From NCBI GenBank assembly GCA_902702965.1, contig CACRXP010001118.1, forward strand, positions 48,623 through 112,622: a DNA stretch of 64,000 bases, given 5' to 3'. Source of the stretch: Spirometra erinaceieuropaei. Taxonomy: Eukaryota > Platyhelminthes > Cestoda > Diphyllobothriidea > Diphyllobothriidae. The stretch's first letter is position 1; every line of letters starts with the position of its first letter. Below are positions 1-11,549 of this stretch, one piece after another. The position numbers were made by a program, and so were the translations under genes. Under the pieces are notes generated by a model. It ran no database searches. It saw only the letters and a list, made by a program, of their open reading frames with translations, and was not told where the DNA came from.

Positions 1-846
1 AATAAACATCTATCTTGGAGCATTGGACTAGCATGGCGCTCTAGCTTTTACTGATGCAACGGTCCGTTGCGAAGTCCTGTTGGTAGTTTTTAAAGGTATC
101 TTCGATTTTCTGTCTCGTCCATTTCCCAGGCCCTGATCTTCTGATATGATTGCTCGGTACGAAATCCAAGTTGAAACATGTTATAAAACTTATCCTACCA
201 ATAAGCCTATCTTGCAGTAATGTTGGTAACAGGGTCTGCAGGCGTGGGGCCTCTGGAATAGCCCAAATGTCAACAGATAAACTGTGATAATGAAAACATC
301 ACATTTCTGATAAATTTCGAGTTATGTTTCCAATGTCACAACACTTGATTCTCGGCGAATCAAGTGGTGCGACACAAGAATCATGCGTTTGCAAATATCA
401 TCAGTACAGGCACATCCAAACTAACGAAGAAATCAGTGCGGTCGGGAGAATTCAGGAGCGTTAGGAAGCGGTCCTAATGGGCTTGTAAGAAATTCGAAAA
501 GAGTTTATTTTTCGGAGTAAAATTCCATAAGCTTCAAAACCTCATGTAGAAACCGTTAACTGAATCAAGAAATGTCAATGTCAAAAGCAGATAGCTTCTA
601 TACAGCATTAAATAAAGCATACTTTGTCCTCGAGCTGGGACATCGACGACCTGATATCAAGTACCACTAATTGCAGATTTAAGAAAGGTCTCGAACTTTG
701 TTTCGTCGGAAAGTGGAGATTAGTATATTACAAGAAGATGGAGTTCATCCCCAACCGACGGTTTGTTTGATTTAGGTAATATGCCCGGCGCTTAATTTGA
801 TTTGCTTCTGCAGACAGCTTGACATCCCGAGCCCACGTGCTGCAAG
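1..846. other. Upstream region, no gene recognised
   Basis: AT-rich sequence upstream of the nucleostemin-family gene. I see no reading frame resembling a known protein on either strand and no repeat shared with the rest of the window. It presumably contains the promoter of the gene starting at 847, but no specific element can be assigned. Confidence 0.4.
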
Positions 847-2305
847 ATGGTTAAGAGTTGCAGAAGTACGTTGCTATATCCATTACTTTTCTCTTAGAAA
901 ACAAAAGCAAGCGCATAACGTGCCATAAAAGATATAAGATAATTAAAAAGGTGTGTATGCTTCTGTTGATTCTTATTCTGAAGGTCCGCGAACATCATCG
1001 GAAAGTCAGGCGTGAGCAGCGAAATAACCCTCAGAAATTCAGACGTTCGTTAGCATATTTTATTTACCAAATTTAAGGCAAAGACCCTGGGATTCCAAAC
1101 AGTTTGCCTTTCAAAGAGGAGATTTTAAAACATGTCATTGAGACGAAGGAGGTATCAAAACGTTATTTGTGCCTATCCTCTTAGCGCGAGGCTCAACGCC
1201 GCATTGAGTTAATGAAACGTGCCAGAAGCTTACAATCAACCAAACCCGAGCCTCGAAAGAAAACACCGACTGAGCACGATTTTACCAAACAGTTTACTAG
1301 TGTAGTGAGTCGCGCTGACGTCATCTTGGAAGTCCTTGATGCCAGGGATCCCCTTGGGTCTCGATGCCTTGAGGCGGAGAGACAAATATTGGCTGCCGGA
1401 AAAAAATTGGTCCTTCTTCTTAACAAAATAGGTTTGCACATCATTTTATTGTATTTCAGATCTTATTCCACAAACCGTTTTGCAGCAGTGGCTTTCCTAC
1501 TTCCGAAAGTGGTATACCGTGATGCCTTTTAAGGCCAATATACAGAAGCAATCCACAAATCTAAGTATCGTCAAGGGCAAAATTCCGAACCGTTCTGATC
1601 TTTCCTTAAAACAGTAAATCATGCTGATGTCTAACTCCGAAATTAGAGGACTCGGTGTTGATGGACTTATGTCTCTTCTTGCAAATATCAGCAGAAGTAG
1701 CGCAGGGAAACTTACAGTTGGAGTGATTGGCATTCCTAACACAGGCAAAAGTGCTGTTATTAATACTTTGATCCGCCGGCGGGTTGCGCCCAGTAGTTGT
1801 GTGCCCGGGCTCACAAAGTAGGTCGAGGTGCTCATTCACACTTTTTAGGGATTGCCAGTTATTCAAACTTGACAGCAAAGTCAAACTGATTGATTCTCCT
1901 GGAATAGTGTTGTCAAAGTCAGAGGACCCAGCTGAGCTTGCACTCCGCAACTGTACAAAGGTATTCTTTGCAAAAGAAGAGCTTTTAAAAATTTTAAATT
2001 GTTTTATAAACAAACCGTTTTTCACTTCAGCCTGAGGCGCTTCTCGAGCCTGAGCAAGCAGTTTCAGCAATCCTCCAGAGATGTCCTAAACGGCAGATAA
2101 TAGTACAGTATTCCATTGGCGATTTTGCAAGCACCACGGACTTCCTGTGTCAGCTCGCCCAGCGAATGGGCAAGTTAAAGAAAGGTGGTGTCCCTGATTC
2201 CAAAGGCGCGGCGCGGATAATTATCTCGGACTGGATTACGTAACCATCAAGTTTATTTGTATTTGAGTGTTTAAGATCTATTTCCCATTTCGGCTCTGAG
2301 AGCCC
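847..2305 (+). CDS. GNL3: GNL3 5' exon cluster (exons 1-9) with micro-introns
   Basis: Nine exons in under 1.5 kb. Introns, in order, span 866-897 (32 nt), 951-983 (33), 1045-1077 (33), 1152-1184 (33), 1432-1459 (28), 1818-1848 (31), 1961-2030 (70) and 2240-2275 (36). Each starts GT and ends AG, and each removal restores the nucleostemin alignment, for example NKI joined to D at the G4 motif. The last short exon reads [10 protein letters not shown] and ends at a GTAAGC donor (2306); without splicing the frame would stop right there. The start codon at 847 is followed by the family's lysine/arginine-rich opening. Confidence 0.88.
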
Positions 2306-5300
2306 GTAAGCTGTGTGCAATAATTCGCTATTCTGTTGTCTTTTAACTGAATGCGGAGAATCACATATCTCGCTTTCCAACGTAACACTAGCCGAGTTCC
2401 CCCCTCATCACACATGCATTAAATAGTTCACAATTTATGCTTAGATTGTGTCAGTTTTAGGTGATTAGGACTGTTTATTATTCAACACAGTCCTTTCTGT
2501 TAAACGTGCTTGTGCATAAAGTGCAGAATCCCGTGTGTGACCTCAAATAGTGCATTATATGGGAGGATTCCCGCTCCCAAAGCCTGCTCTAGGCCGAGGT
2601 TAAGTATCTTTTGGGCAAACAGACGGCCTTTGACTTACTGCCAGATTGCCTGTGATTGGCGTTCGTTTACATGCATAACCTATTCAAAAGCTGCATGCTG
2701 AATGAAAGTTCTATGAGCCAACCTCTTTTGGTCCGTTATTTAGCAGTTTGTTTATCGTCTGGAAGAATGCATGACCTCTACAGTCATGCAAAGACAACCT
2801 TTTTCGGATTTTTCTTAGCCATTTATACAAAATTACACGTAATAATAAATAAGTTGAAAGTTTATCTTCCGTCGTCAAAAGGACGCGGGAGTTGCCCCGT
2901 TTTGTAAATACGTATGCTTTGGTGACGTTAAAGAGGTCGACTATAACTATGCCAAGAAACTGACGCCTATTGCCTGCATCCACGCGCTGTGCCGACTAAC
3001 GGATACATACCTAATTAGTTGGGTTCCAGAAATGTGGGCGCATGACTGCATGGCTTACGATATTTTGCTTACTCTATGATGTCTGGTAGTCGATTTTTTC
3101 GTACTTCCGCCAGTGGACCAGACACAGTGTGTGGTTTCCCATTCGTTCCCTACTGGTTTTTGCGTACTCAACGATCCAGATGCTTGTCCACAAAAACGCG
3201 GGTCACGTTACCAGAGGTTTCCTTTTGAGTAACGGTTGCCAGCTTGTGGACGGGAGTCGTTTAGCTCTTTCGCCCAACCTTGATATGCTGTCCAGATCTC
3301 CGCACCTTTCAGAACTGTCAAGATCGGAGCGCTCCACATTCGGGACATGGTTTGGAACGCGCCATATCGTTTTTGTGCGGTTTATCGAGACGTCGAAGTC
3401 CACGGTGAACGGGCAAGGCACGCCAGCTACCCTTATTTGGTTCATCCAGTCCGTGGAAGCGGTTCTAGTGTTTTGGCCACAAGTGAGGGCTCTGTGTTGT
3501 GTGCTGATAGTGCGGGATGACGACTTCATGCAGTGGCGCGCTCGGTTTGACTACCAAGGTACGGAATGCATTCCTTTCCTTGGACTCATCATGTATACGG
3601 CCACGGGCGATGAACATCCTCTATTGAATGCCTGAAGTCCAGTTGTCCGAGTTCACCAAATGAATAATCAGTGTCAGGATGCGGCAGTAGTTGTTATGAG
3701 TCCAGCCGACATGGCGCCGCGCTTGCGCTATACTAAAGGGTCAAGGCGTTATCCGCACTGCTTCTCGCCTCCCCCGTTGCCTGGAAGTAGATTAGAGATG
3801 CACTCATTATAACAGGTCCAGTCACTGCCTGCCTCACCACTTATTGTGGATGACGATGGAAAAAACGACCCCCACGGGATTCAGTTGCCTAGCCCCAAAC
3901 CGCCGACAAAGCTGTCCCCCACAATGGTGATCGACACTGCAAACAGTAAGTCGGTCGTAGTGAAAACAGAACCTGTGCATCAGAATGAATGCCTGTTGAG
4001 CTGCTATGCAGATGGCGAAAGGTCTGCCACATCGACTGGCTATATAACTGTGCTGAAGCAGTGGGCAGCAGCTGTCCAAGACCTTCGTTTCATCAAGCCG
4101 AGATGGTTAGTGACTGCGTTAGCACTTTAGAGCTTTCATGGAGGCCACTGACTCAGGGCTGGGTGTGTGAAAGCTTCGATGCAATGATCCAGTCAATCTC
4201 CTTCTCCATTACGCCATCTTGCCTTGCTGATAGAAGCGAACAGGCGAGTTCTAGGAAGCAGTTCAGAAGACGAAGATGCGATCACTGGAACAAGGGATCC
4301 AGTGCTTCCAGTGGCCGCATCTTCGTCTTCATCTTGCCTTGTTTAGATGGGTCGTATTTAGGAGCTCTGTCATTGGAGCATTGCTGAGGTTGCGTTGACC
4401 AAATATTTACCCAGCGTCGACATGTTCGACCAATTTAGCCTGCTCGACAGGAGCAAGTAAAGAGGGAAATGCATAGAATTTGCCCGAACCAACAGTCACT
4501 CGTAGTTGTGATGGCAGTGATTATTACGGGCTCGGTATGCCGCATGTTGCAGGTTCAGTAGGTCACCTATGATTGTCCACCGCTGAAACCCTTCAACAAC
4601 AGACTCCTGAGGGAAGTTGGGTTGGTTCGCATGCTACTTTTCGAACCATAGACTTCAATACTGGAGGTGTATTCGAGGCCAACTTTGACTACGAACATTC
4701 ACACCGTTGCCGTCTAGGGTGACGTGACGACATTCGGAACGCTCTTACCTTCATGCGAGGACAGCCCACAACGGAGTCACCTCAGTTGGTGTTTTGGGAG
4801 AGTGACAGCGGTGTTTTTTCCTTGACCGGCCTTATAACCATCAATTAGATGCGTCATCAAAGACGTAGTCGGAAAACCGAGCGCAAATACGTTTATAAAA
4901 TGCACTCACATGATGGTTATCTTAATCTGCAAGGCAAGTTCCATCCCTAGAACAGGACTGTTCCTTGCGCTCGTTAGTATATCTTTTGACCGACTTCATA
5001 CTGATTACAGAAATTTTGACCGAAATTTTGGCCCAACTTGACACGAGTTATATATTGCGTCCTACATTGTCAGGCCGAGCCCTCCCGACACTTCCCCTGG
5101 TAAGGTGATTAAGTGGACTTCAACTCCCTTGAAAGATCGTTTTTGACTCTCCTCTTGCAAGCAGAATCGTCCAGAGTTTCCCTCAAAGTTGATTCGCTGC
5201 GTGTCTTATCTTCGAAACTTTCTTATCCACTCTAGCGGATAGTGTTGTCGTACTCGCCATATTGTCGGAACCGGAGCCCCCGACCTGTCAACACTTCCCT

Positions 5301-8300
5301 GTTGTTGGCTATCGTTTAATGTATGATTAGAGAAACTAATTATTGTCATTATGATTTGATCGGGTACTCTGCCGTCCAATTTTGTCGAGTTATGCTTTTG
5401 ATTCGGTTTCTGCACTAGTTATCTTTTAAAGATGTCTCTTGTCTGCCGTGTCATGAATTTCACCCAGATGCACAAAGTTTCATCACCTTTCCCCCCCGGA
5501 TGTCCTTTTTAGAGGCAAACTTTCCCACTACACTCTTCCACCTGAGAGTGGTGCCCCGATTGCCGAGCCTTCCTTGCCAGGTGCCATCGCAATCGATCCG
5601 GTCGATTTTCCACTACAAGAACACGATGAACAGGTCTTTGCTGGTCAGTGGCTTTGCCATTGTTACCTGTTCCCCATCCTATCCGTGTTGATCTTAAAAT
5701 AGAGTTAGGCATTCCAGCAGAGCTAGCCCGATTCTCCCAGCCGCATTTTGTGAGTCTGCGATATAATACACACTTAATGTCCACAATGTCAGCAAGACAA
5801 AGAATAAATGCACCTCCACGACAGTATCTTCGAAAATCAACCACGTAAAACCGTACTTTTGCAAAAAGACCTTGAAGTATTCGTCAAGTACGACTTAAGC
5901 GTAGCAACTCATTATTCCAAAGTCGCAGCGCAGGCAATTTTAACTATGATTGCGGTATGCAGAAAGTTTTCAAACCTAAATGCCGATATCTTTAGTAGGG
6001 TATATGGAACGTTTGTGCGACCTCACCTGAAATATGCGGTACAGGCTCGGCGGCCGTGGGTTCCGAGGGAGAAGTATTCTTGAAGGTATACAACGACTTG
6101 ATACGAGGGTTGTTCTTGGACTCAAAAATTTGGCGTACGAGCAGCGCCTAACGACCTTAAACCCCTACCCCCTCCACGATAGACAGGACGACGGTCGCCT
6201 TATAGCAACGTTTCAACTGCTAGGGGAACTTGATTTTGTTGTGAAGTGAGAAAATAGCACCGAAGACGAATCTCAGACGGCACGATTTCCAGTTTAAAAA
6301 GGGACTGTATTACACCAATCAACACATCTTTTTCTCTCAGTCTTTCGCCACTGAAGTTCCTTACCGACCTATGCCGACCAGTTTGTTTGAGAGGCGCCTG
6401 GATGCTGAACTGTTGCAACTATAACTATACTGCTGACTCGATTTAAATAACTCGTTTTGTTTACGCTACATTGGTTCTGCTGATCATACTGTGTGGAAAT
6501 GCTATGAATGTGTTGTTCGCTGTTATTTCACAAATTCCCCACCCTCTTAAGAATTCGAATTCACTATTAGTCTTATGCATTTCGCGTACTAAATTTGCCT
6601 GTAAAAGATTTTCAATTTAGCGGTTTTTAATGGAGGCCTGTACCGTTTAAATGCAGTTTTCTAGGGCTTCTGCGATTTACTCCAAATTATCTTATTGGTT
6701 GAATGACTGACACACTGATTGATTGACGACTGCCAAGTCGGCTGTTTCTGGTAACACTCCAAATGCCACAATATACCATGAAGCATATGGGAAACAGCAA
6801 AAGAGCGTGCCACAGATCCTCCTCAAAAGTTGAGCATCTGTTCCCTAGCCGACTGCAAAGTGAACATCGTTCTGACATCTGCGACTGGAAAAATAAAATC
6901 AGCCTCCTTGATTATTCCACGCTCAGGAAATGTGAAATTTGAGCAGAGCCGTTAATCATGTACTGGCGAAATGTCACCCCTATCATGACCACAACTATTG
7001 TGTGCGCGAGCCCACCGCTAATCCTCGAAATTTTAAAGACGTGCAAACATCAGCGTCACTGTCAACAATCAAATGCATTAAGTTAGGCTTCGTGCCGTAG
7101 CTCACCCTAACTTTACTTGAGGGTGCCTAGCGCGAAACAGCCAGCTTCATTCTCGGTGATCTTTGGTCGTCATGTTTCGGGGGTTGCTACCGAGGACTGG
7201 GGTCTTACTTGAGGTCTGATTTTACCACATTCGTTTAACCTCTCATTTTGCCGCTAAGGCTTCGGCTCAATTTCTGACAGAATTTGAGGTGATAATTGTT
7301 GTGGGCTGGAGAGTGGACCAGAAAGCAAAGTCTAAACAACCGCTTGTGTATTTGTTTAGCGCCAGTCGAGCACAAGCTGTGCTCGAGAATACTTCGGTTC
7401 AAACAAAGGGTCCCTTTTTATTTCCCTGATTGGCACAGACAGATAGAGGCGCGCGCACCTGCATATGGCTCATTAGTGCTAGACAAGTTCCTCATGCCGA
7501 TTAATCTGACCGAACTATATCCGACGACGGTTTTTCAGCCTAGTTGACCGCAGGTGCTGACGATCGGCGGTGAATTTCCGTGTTGAAGCATGGTCCTTGA
7601 AGTCACCGCATTCTTCGAAGACACTAGTTTAAAATCGACTTTTCCGACCTGTGAACAGTCACGCCTGACTGTGACACCCGAGCATGGTCTAGGACTCAGG
7701 AGTCCGCTTATTTAAACCTTAGTTTATGCTTAAGGTCACTCCGATCTCCGCTACCCGTGGACGCGCAGAACATCCCATGGATGGGTTATTTTAATTTCTT
7801 CGTGGTCCTAACATATAAAGCCGCCCGAATAATCTTGATGGTGTCAGCCTCTGCGCTACAAATGTTAATGCTTCTACGCTGTTCAGTTTGTCCAAGAAAT
7901 GAGTCGAGATGAAGGGGACTGACTTGTTAGTCCGTATAATTTGTGATTCTGGTTACGATTTCCTACATAAATGGAGCACATAATCCGCGGTCACCGTAGG
8001 CGTTTACTATTCTGGGATCGACTTTGCTGGCTCAAGTTAGAAGCCCAACGACGGTGACTGTAGGGCGCCTAGTGCTACAGGATTACCTACTCACTTTGTT
8101 AATGATCGTGGCTAGTTCAAATATATTATCGCGGCTATAGCAAACTGCGGCCGGCATATTTATGACTTCATCGAGTCTAAACAAATTAGTGGTGTCTCGG
8201 CAGATCCAACTTAACAATATAATGTGTTTACAGGCTGGCTTGCCACCAGTGACCTGAACAGAACTTCGGAGACAAATTTGATCCGACAGTACTGGTGGTC

Positions 8301-8690
8301 CGGCTAAATTACTATATAAGCCCATTCCTATCAAAAAAGACGTTGATTCCGCCGGATATTTCCAGCTACTTGAGCTATCCTTTTGAAACAATTTCTTTCC
8401 TTATGAACCCATCTGCCAAATCCAGTCATCTGTATATGTCTTCATTCGCATATTTTATCTGGCTGACAAACTTCCTTCTTCTAGCCATGCCAATGAAAGC
8501 AGACAGCGACTTCTGCCCTCCTGCTGTTCTTCCAGCCTCGCAGCCGTTCGAAACTTTTTCCAACGAAGCTTCACACGAAGATGCTCTTGCTAACGATGCC
8601 GATGATATGTCTGACGAAAATGAAGAGGAAGTTGTTGAAGATGAGGAATTCGAGTCAGCTGAAGAAGATTTGCCTATGGAAACTGAGTGA
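847..8690 (+). CDS. GNL3: Nucleostemin-family circularly permuted GTPase (GNL3-like), 11 exons
   Basis: Nucleolar GTPase of the YlqF/YawG family, known in animals for roles in ribosome biogenesis and proliferation. Exons: 847-865, 898-950, 984-1044, 1078-1151, 1185-1431, 1460-1817, 1849-1960, 2031-2239, 2276-2305, 3893-3945, 8485-8690. All junctions are GT-AG and keep phase, giving 1422 nt. The basic N-terminus ([14 protein letters not shown], then VREHHRKV and KDPGIPNS) matches the family. GTPase motifs occur in permuted order: LDARDPLG, G4 NKID (149-152), G1 GIPNTGKS (about 242-249), G3 DSPG (about 286-289), then [12 protein letters not shown]. The C-terminus is acidic. Eight introns are 28-70 nt; the ninth is 1.6 kb and the tenth 4.5 kb. 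Odd: codon 204 is an in-frame TAA (1615-1617), so this copy is either interrupted or spliced differently there. Exons 9 and 10 are the least certain; they are supported by phase and by likeness to the family's post-GTPase segment. Confidence 0.88.
2306..3892 (+). other. GNL3 intron 9; open frames of unclear meaning
   Basis: Intron of 1.6 kb by the model above. It contains a 168-codon open frame (3129-3635, +) with a 108-codon frame on the opposite strand (3203-3529). Neither resembles a known family to me. I treat both as chance or as remnants of an unidentified repeat. Confidence 0.35.
3893..3945 (+). CDS. GNL3: GNL3 exon 10 (proline-rich)
   Basis: A 53 nt exon after a pyrimidine-containing acceptor (ttgcctag), ending at a strong GTAAGT donor. 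It encodes [17 protein letters not shown] and its phases fit both exon 9 (one base to complete a Pro codon) and exon 11 (two bases). The sequence resembles the Pro-rich stretch that follows the GTPase domain in nucleostemin relatives. A longer open frame covers it (3816-4130), but only this acceptor keeps phase. Confidence 0.6.
4250..4335. repeat. Long-stem hairpin, start matches the Penelope-linked repeat at 24.8 kb
   Basis: Two 25 nt arms (4266-4290 and 4306-4330) pair as 15 bp, a 2 nt internal loop and 8 bp, around a 15 nt loop. The left flank (gaagcagttcagaag) also occurs on the minus strand near 24845-24880, beside the Penelope-like element there, so this is probably the end of a mobile-element copy within GNL3 intron 10. 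Confidence 0.65.
4340..5800. other. Inside GNL3 intron 10, two short similar repeat units
   Basis: No gene recognised. Two short related stretches occur at about 5067-5110 and 5261-5320, each reading roughly ttgtc-(a/g)-g, a Pro/Ala-rich GC patch, then acacttccc. They may be decayed termini of a repeat, but the match is too short to name a family. Confidence 0.3.
5808..6420 (+). mobile_element. LINE (non-LTR retrotransposon) 3' fragment, decayed
   Basis: Translation across a few frame changes gives a post-palm reverse-transcriptase sequence: [12 protein letters not shown], then [44 protein letters not shown] and a C-terminal [14 protein letters not shown] stretch up to about 6420. FVRPHLxY and YEQRLxxLNLxxLxxRRxxGDL are typical of the thumb and C-terminal region of LINE polyproteins. 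Stops and frameshifts show it is dead. It lies in sense orientation inside GNL3 intron 10. Confidence 0.8.
6421..8480. other. 3' part of GNL3 intron 10, nothing recognised
   Basis: No repeat copy or coding exon identified. A 102-codon open frame on the minus strand (8083-8391) has no recognisable motif. Confidence 0.35.
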
Positions 8691-8713
8691 TATCTGCATA
8701 TATTTTGATTAAA
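8485..8713 (+). CDS. GNL3: GNL3 terminal exon with acidic tail, plus poly(A) signal
   Basis: Coding part 8485-8690, preceded by a strong acceptor (cttccttcttctag). It opens MPMKADSDF and ends in a Glu/Asp-rich tail ([20 protein letters not shown]) before TGA at 8688-8690. An ATTAAA poly(A) signal lies 18 nt after the stop (8708-8713). Phase fits exon 10. Acidic C-termini are common in nucleostemin relatives. It could in principle be the last exon of another plus-strand gene, but no other candidate upstream fits. Confidence 0.7.
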
Positions 8714-9534
8714 AGATTGTGCATACTTCTTGTATCTCCTCTTATTTGGCGACGACTGTAGGTAGGGGCAAACTGAACGTTTTTTTACCAGTCTGTTGGT
8801 TTTTCGAAATATTGCAGACGCAATCACCAAGATTGGAATTACTTTCGTCACCATTATTCGACTTCTAGGTTTGGAGTTTCCGTCCTTGCATAACTGTTGA
8901 TTCAGCAATATAACGAGCTGTCGGCGAATTCTAGAGAAACGCGTTTGGCAGCTTGGGTGGGTAGCTCAATTTGTTTTTTGCCTACCGGCATATTTGGAGC
9001 CAAAAGTTACGCGACTAGACGAGTCCATATACACAACAATATGCGTAATGACGATTATTCAATTGGTCGAATGCTAGGTGCTGGAATACGTGCAAAGGAG
9101 CCGGGCAAGTTCGAACGTCTCATAAATTTTTGCCGCATGCGGATGAACAATTTAGCAGAGGCGGTCCACACTACGGAAGGTAGGCTATACGAAACCCGAA
9201 TTCCGACACTTCAGATTTGATGATTGTGCTAGTAGACTTTAACTTCCCCTGATGTAGCCGGAGCGTATCACAGATGGATTAGAAAAGTATTTATGGTAGC
9301 TGAAGTCCTGTTTCCGGCGTTTACACTTGCATGCGAGGCATATATGTGCACTTGCAGCCGTCACCGGATAAAGCGCGCATTGTTTCCGCCCATATATATA
9401 TATTTCAAAGAAGAATGAGTCCTTTGGGAAAATGAACAAACTTTATTTCGTAAATTTTCGAGTCTGGTTCCCCAGCTCGTCTTCAGACGTGTAGTAAGTG
9501 TGAAGAAACAGTCAAAAACAAAGGCCTGAAATAC
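8714..9534. other. Intergenic, one unassigned ORF
   Basis: A 107-codon plus-strand frame at 8897-9220 (ending TLQI) shows no motif that I recognise and no splice context. It may be chance. A short TA-rich run lies at about 9391-9402. Confidence 0.3.
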
Positions 9535-9985
9535 TGCGTGTCTTGCCCTACGTGGGCAACGTCTCTGAAACCACTGAGCGCGTGCTAAGACCGCTAAACG
9601 TGGGCATTGGGCACCGGCCGGAGGCCACTATCTGCCGCTTAATCATACAGCTGATTGGTCATCTACCACCTGCGGACATGTCAGGCGTCATTCGTCGCGC
9701 CAACTTTCTAGACTGACTAGCCAACTGCGGCATGACTGAAAAACGACTATAACGCGCATGCACCAGGATGCTCTAGCCGCAAAACGAAAAGATGTACGAT
9801 CGCACGCCGACATGCATTCTCGAAAGTAATCATAGGTCCGACATTGACTGTGCCCAAGTGCTCGATCTGTCCGAAAGCAAACAGTTGAGAGAAATAGTCA
9901 AAGCATGACAATTGGACACCAACTCGATCAGCCGCAGTATCGGCCTACCAGCGCCACACGAGGCCGTCAAGGACAACTTGCGCAT
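9535..9985 (+). mobile_element. Penelope-like element fragment (GIY-YIG region), decayed
   Basis: Frame 1 reads VLPYVGNVSETTERVLRPLN followed by HRPEATI, the conserved linker of Penelope-like retroelements between reverse transcriptase and endonuclease. After stops and a frame change it continues CGMTEKRL, TRMHQDALAAKRKDVRSHAD and DIDCAQVLDL, matching the GIY-YIG endonuclease (arginine-rich helix and the later aspartate). At least four stops or shifts make it inactive. Confidence 0.75.
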
Positions 9986-10133
9986 TATAAGAGGGCTAAT
10001 AAGGAGAGAGATTGACGGACCTATAAGGAGTGAGCACGAAAGGATTATTTAAGCCAAGTATTTCCCTCTGTCTACCTCCAATGGCGCGCCCGGGCTTGAG
10101 TGTGGACTGACGGGTGATTAAGCCTTCTCGATT

Positions 10134-10206
10134 CCTTCTTCTTCTTCTTCTTCTTCTTCTTCTTCTTCTTCTTCTTCTTCTTCTTCTTCTTCTTCTTCTT
10201 CTTCTT
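10134..10206. repeat. (CTT)n / (GAA)n microsatellite
   Basis: About 24 uninterrupted CTT units. It sits between two Penelope-like fragments in opposite orientation. The same tract makes a spurious poly-leucine frame on the plus strand. Confidence 0.97.
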
Positions 10207-10432
10207 CATCGTCTTTTTCTGCTTCAGAGCTCACCCTATCTTCTTCTTCCACCTCAACGCCTGGGGTCAGTATTTTCGCCTATGCATGTGCAGGAGGAAG
10301 TGGTGATCACGGGGACCATAGGCTTAATCACTTGACATTTTAGAAGCAAACAAGCTTTCCTCTTGGAAGAAGGTTTTTGTACGGTGCTTCACGGTATTCA
10401 TCGGTGTTATTCATACTATCGTGCCGTTTCTA

Positions 10433-11380
10433 GGGCTATTCGTACAGGATGCACTGCTGGGGGGAGAGTTGATTGCTGTCATGACGGCCGGTGCCGCTCT
10501 CCCTCTCCTCGTCTGGAGTGGTGTCGGGATGGCAGCGGTTATTGCTCTCGTCTGCATTGTCCGCACTTGTCATCCTAGAACCGCATACTTCGTCCACATT
10601 CCCCGTTTTTTGTCTGTCTGCGCGTGTCTCGCCCGGTGGTTGCTGAGCCGTTGGCGGTGTTTCCGCTCCCATCGGGCTGACAATCCTCGTCAGCGGCGTT
10701 CATGCACGAACTGTGTTCAAGCCCGTCTGCGTTTTAAGCCCGATAGGGGGTCGTGCGGCTTTACGTTCTCCGCGGTTTTCCACGCGGCTCAGTTTGCACT
10801 TGATATACGTTCACACCCGTTTACGATCGCGTTCAGTCTGAATTCCTGCCTGTGGTTTCCTGACTGAGCCACAAACGTAAGGCCTGGTAAGCCGCGGGGA
10901 GAATCGTGCAGCGATTTATGAAAGTTGGCCCGGCGTGCCGCGGTCCGAGCGTTTTTCTAACTGTTTGATAGATACCCCGACCTAGGATTTCGGCGTCCTG
11001 GAAAGCAAAAGCGTGTCCAGAGGCTGCACAGTGTTCTGCCACCAGTGAGAGCTGGTCCATTCTTTACAATGTCCGTGCGGGCTCACTTATACAGGCCCGC
11101 AGTCACCTATCAGTCTCTCCAAAGTAATTTGTCCCGTGTTATCTCGTGACAGAGGGGCTTTGGGTCCATAATCGGAGGTTTTATGGTTGCCCCAGGTCTG
11201 TGGGCGTCGCCGAACTCTAATGGTTGTAAGAAGCGAGCGACTACCTCGGATAATTTTTCGATACGCGGTAGTGCCTGCCGCACCCTCGGCAGTTCTGTCG
11301 TGGATCTTATAGCTTGTTTAGTCTGTCCGCTGCCTTCTACGGTGCCGCGAGGGAAACCGTTAGCGGCGAACCGGCAATAA
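10433..11380 (-). mobile_element. Penelope-like element fragment, minus strand
   Basis: Read on the minus strand: LPRIEKLSEVVARFLQPLEF with HRPGATIKPPIMDPK (linker), then, after stops, LSLVAEHCAASGHAFAFQDA and ILGRG...INRCTILPAAYQALR, the C-terminal part of a Penelope-like GIY-YIG endonuclease. The remaining minus frame at 10436-10672 is hydrophilic and fits the variable tail of such proteins. Several stops. The 148-codon plus frame at 10421-10867 is the antisense of this element. Confidence 0.75.
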
Positions 11381-11549
11381 AAAGCAATCACATGACGAAC
11401 TCTCCCATACGTGGAAAATGTATCTGAGCTAGTCGTGAGAATGCTGAAAAAAACATCAAATAAAAGGAGCCAACCAAACCCGAAACTCTCTTGCGCACCC
11501 AGCTTATACAAGCTAAAGACAAGGTTAGCTACCTCGATGGAAAATTATT

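Noticed and set aside
1193..2070. Minus-strand open frames opposite GNL3 (83, 112 and 154 codons)
   Set aside because: Antisense shadows of the GNL3 exons, which carry clear GTPase motifs on the plus strand.
3129..3635. 168-codon plus-strand open frame with a 108-codon frame on the opposite strand
   Set aside because: No recognisable motif, no splice context, open on both strands; lies in a GNL3 intron. Kept only as unassigned.
5060..5330. Two short similar blocks that could be LTR ends
   Set aside because: The similarity is brief, there is no primer-binding site or coding region between them, and the spacing is only about 195 bp.
8426..8908. 160-codon minus-strand open frame
   Set aside because: Its Ser-rich stretch is the antisense of the Glu/Asp-rich tail of the GNL3 terminal exon.
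10114..10335. Poly-leucine open frame
   Set aside because: Translation of the (CTT)n microsatellite.
10421..10867. 148-codon plus-strand frame with hydrophobic segments
   Set aside because: Antisense of a minus-strand Penelope-like fragment.
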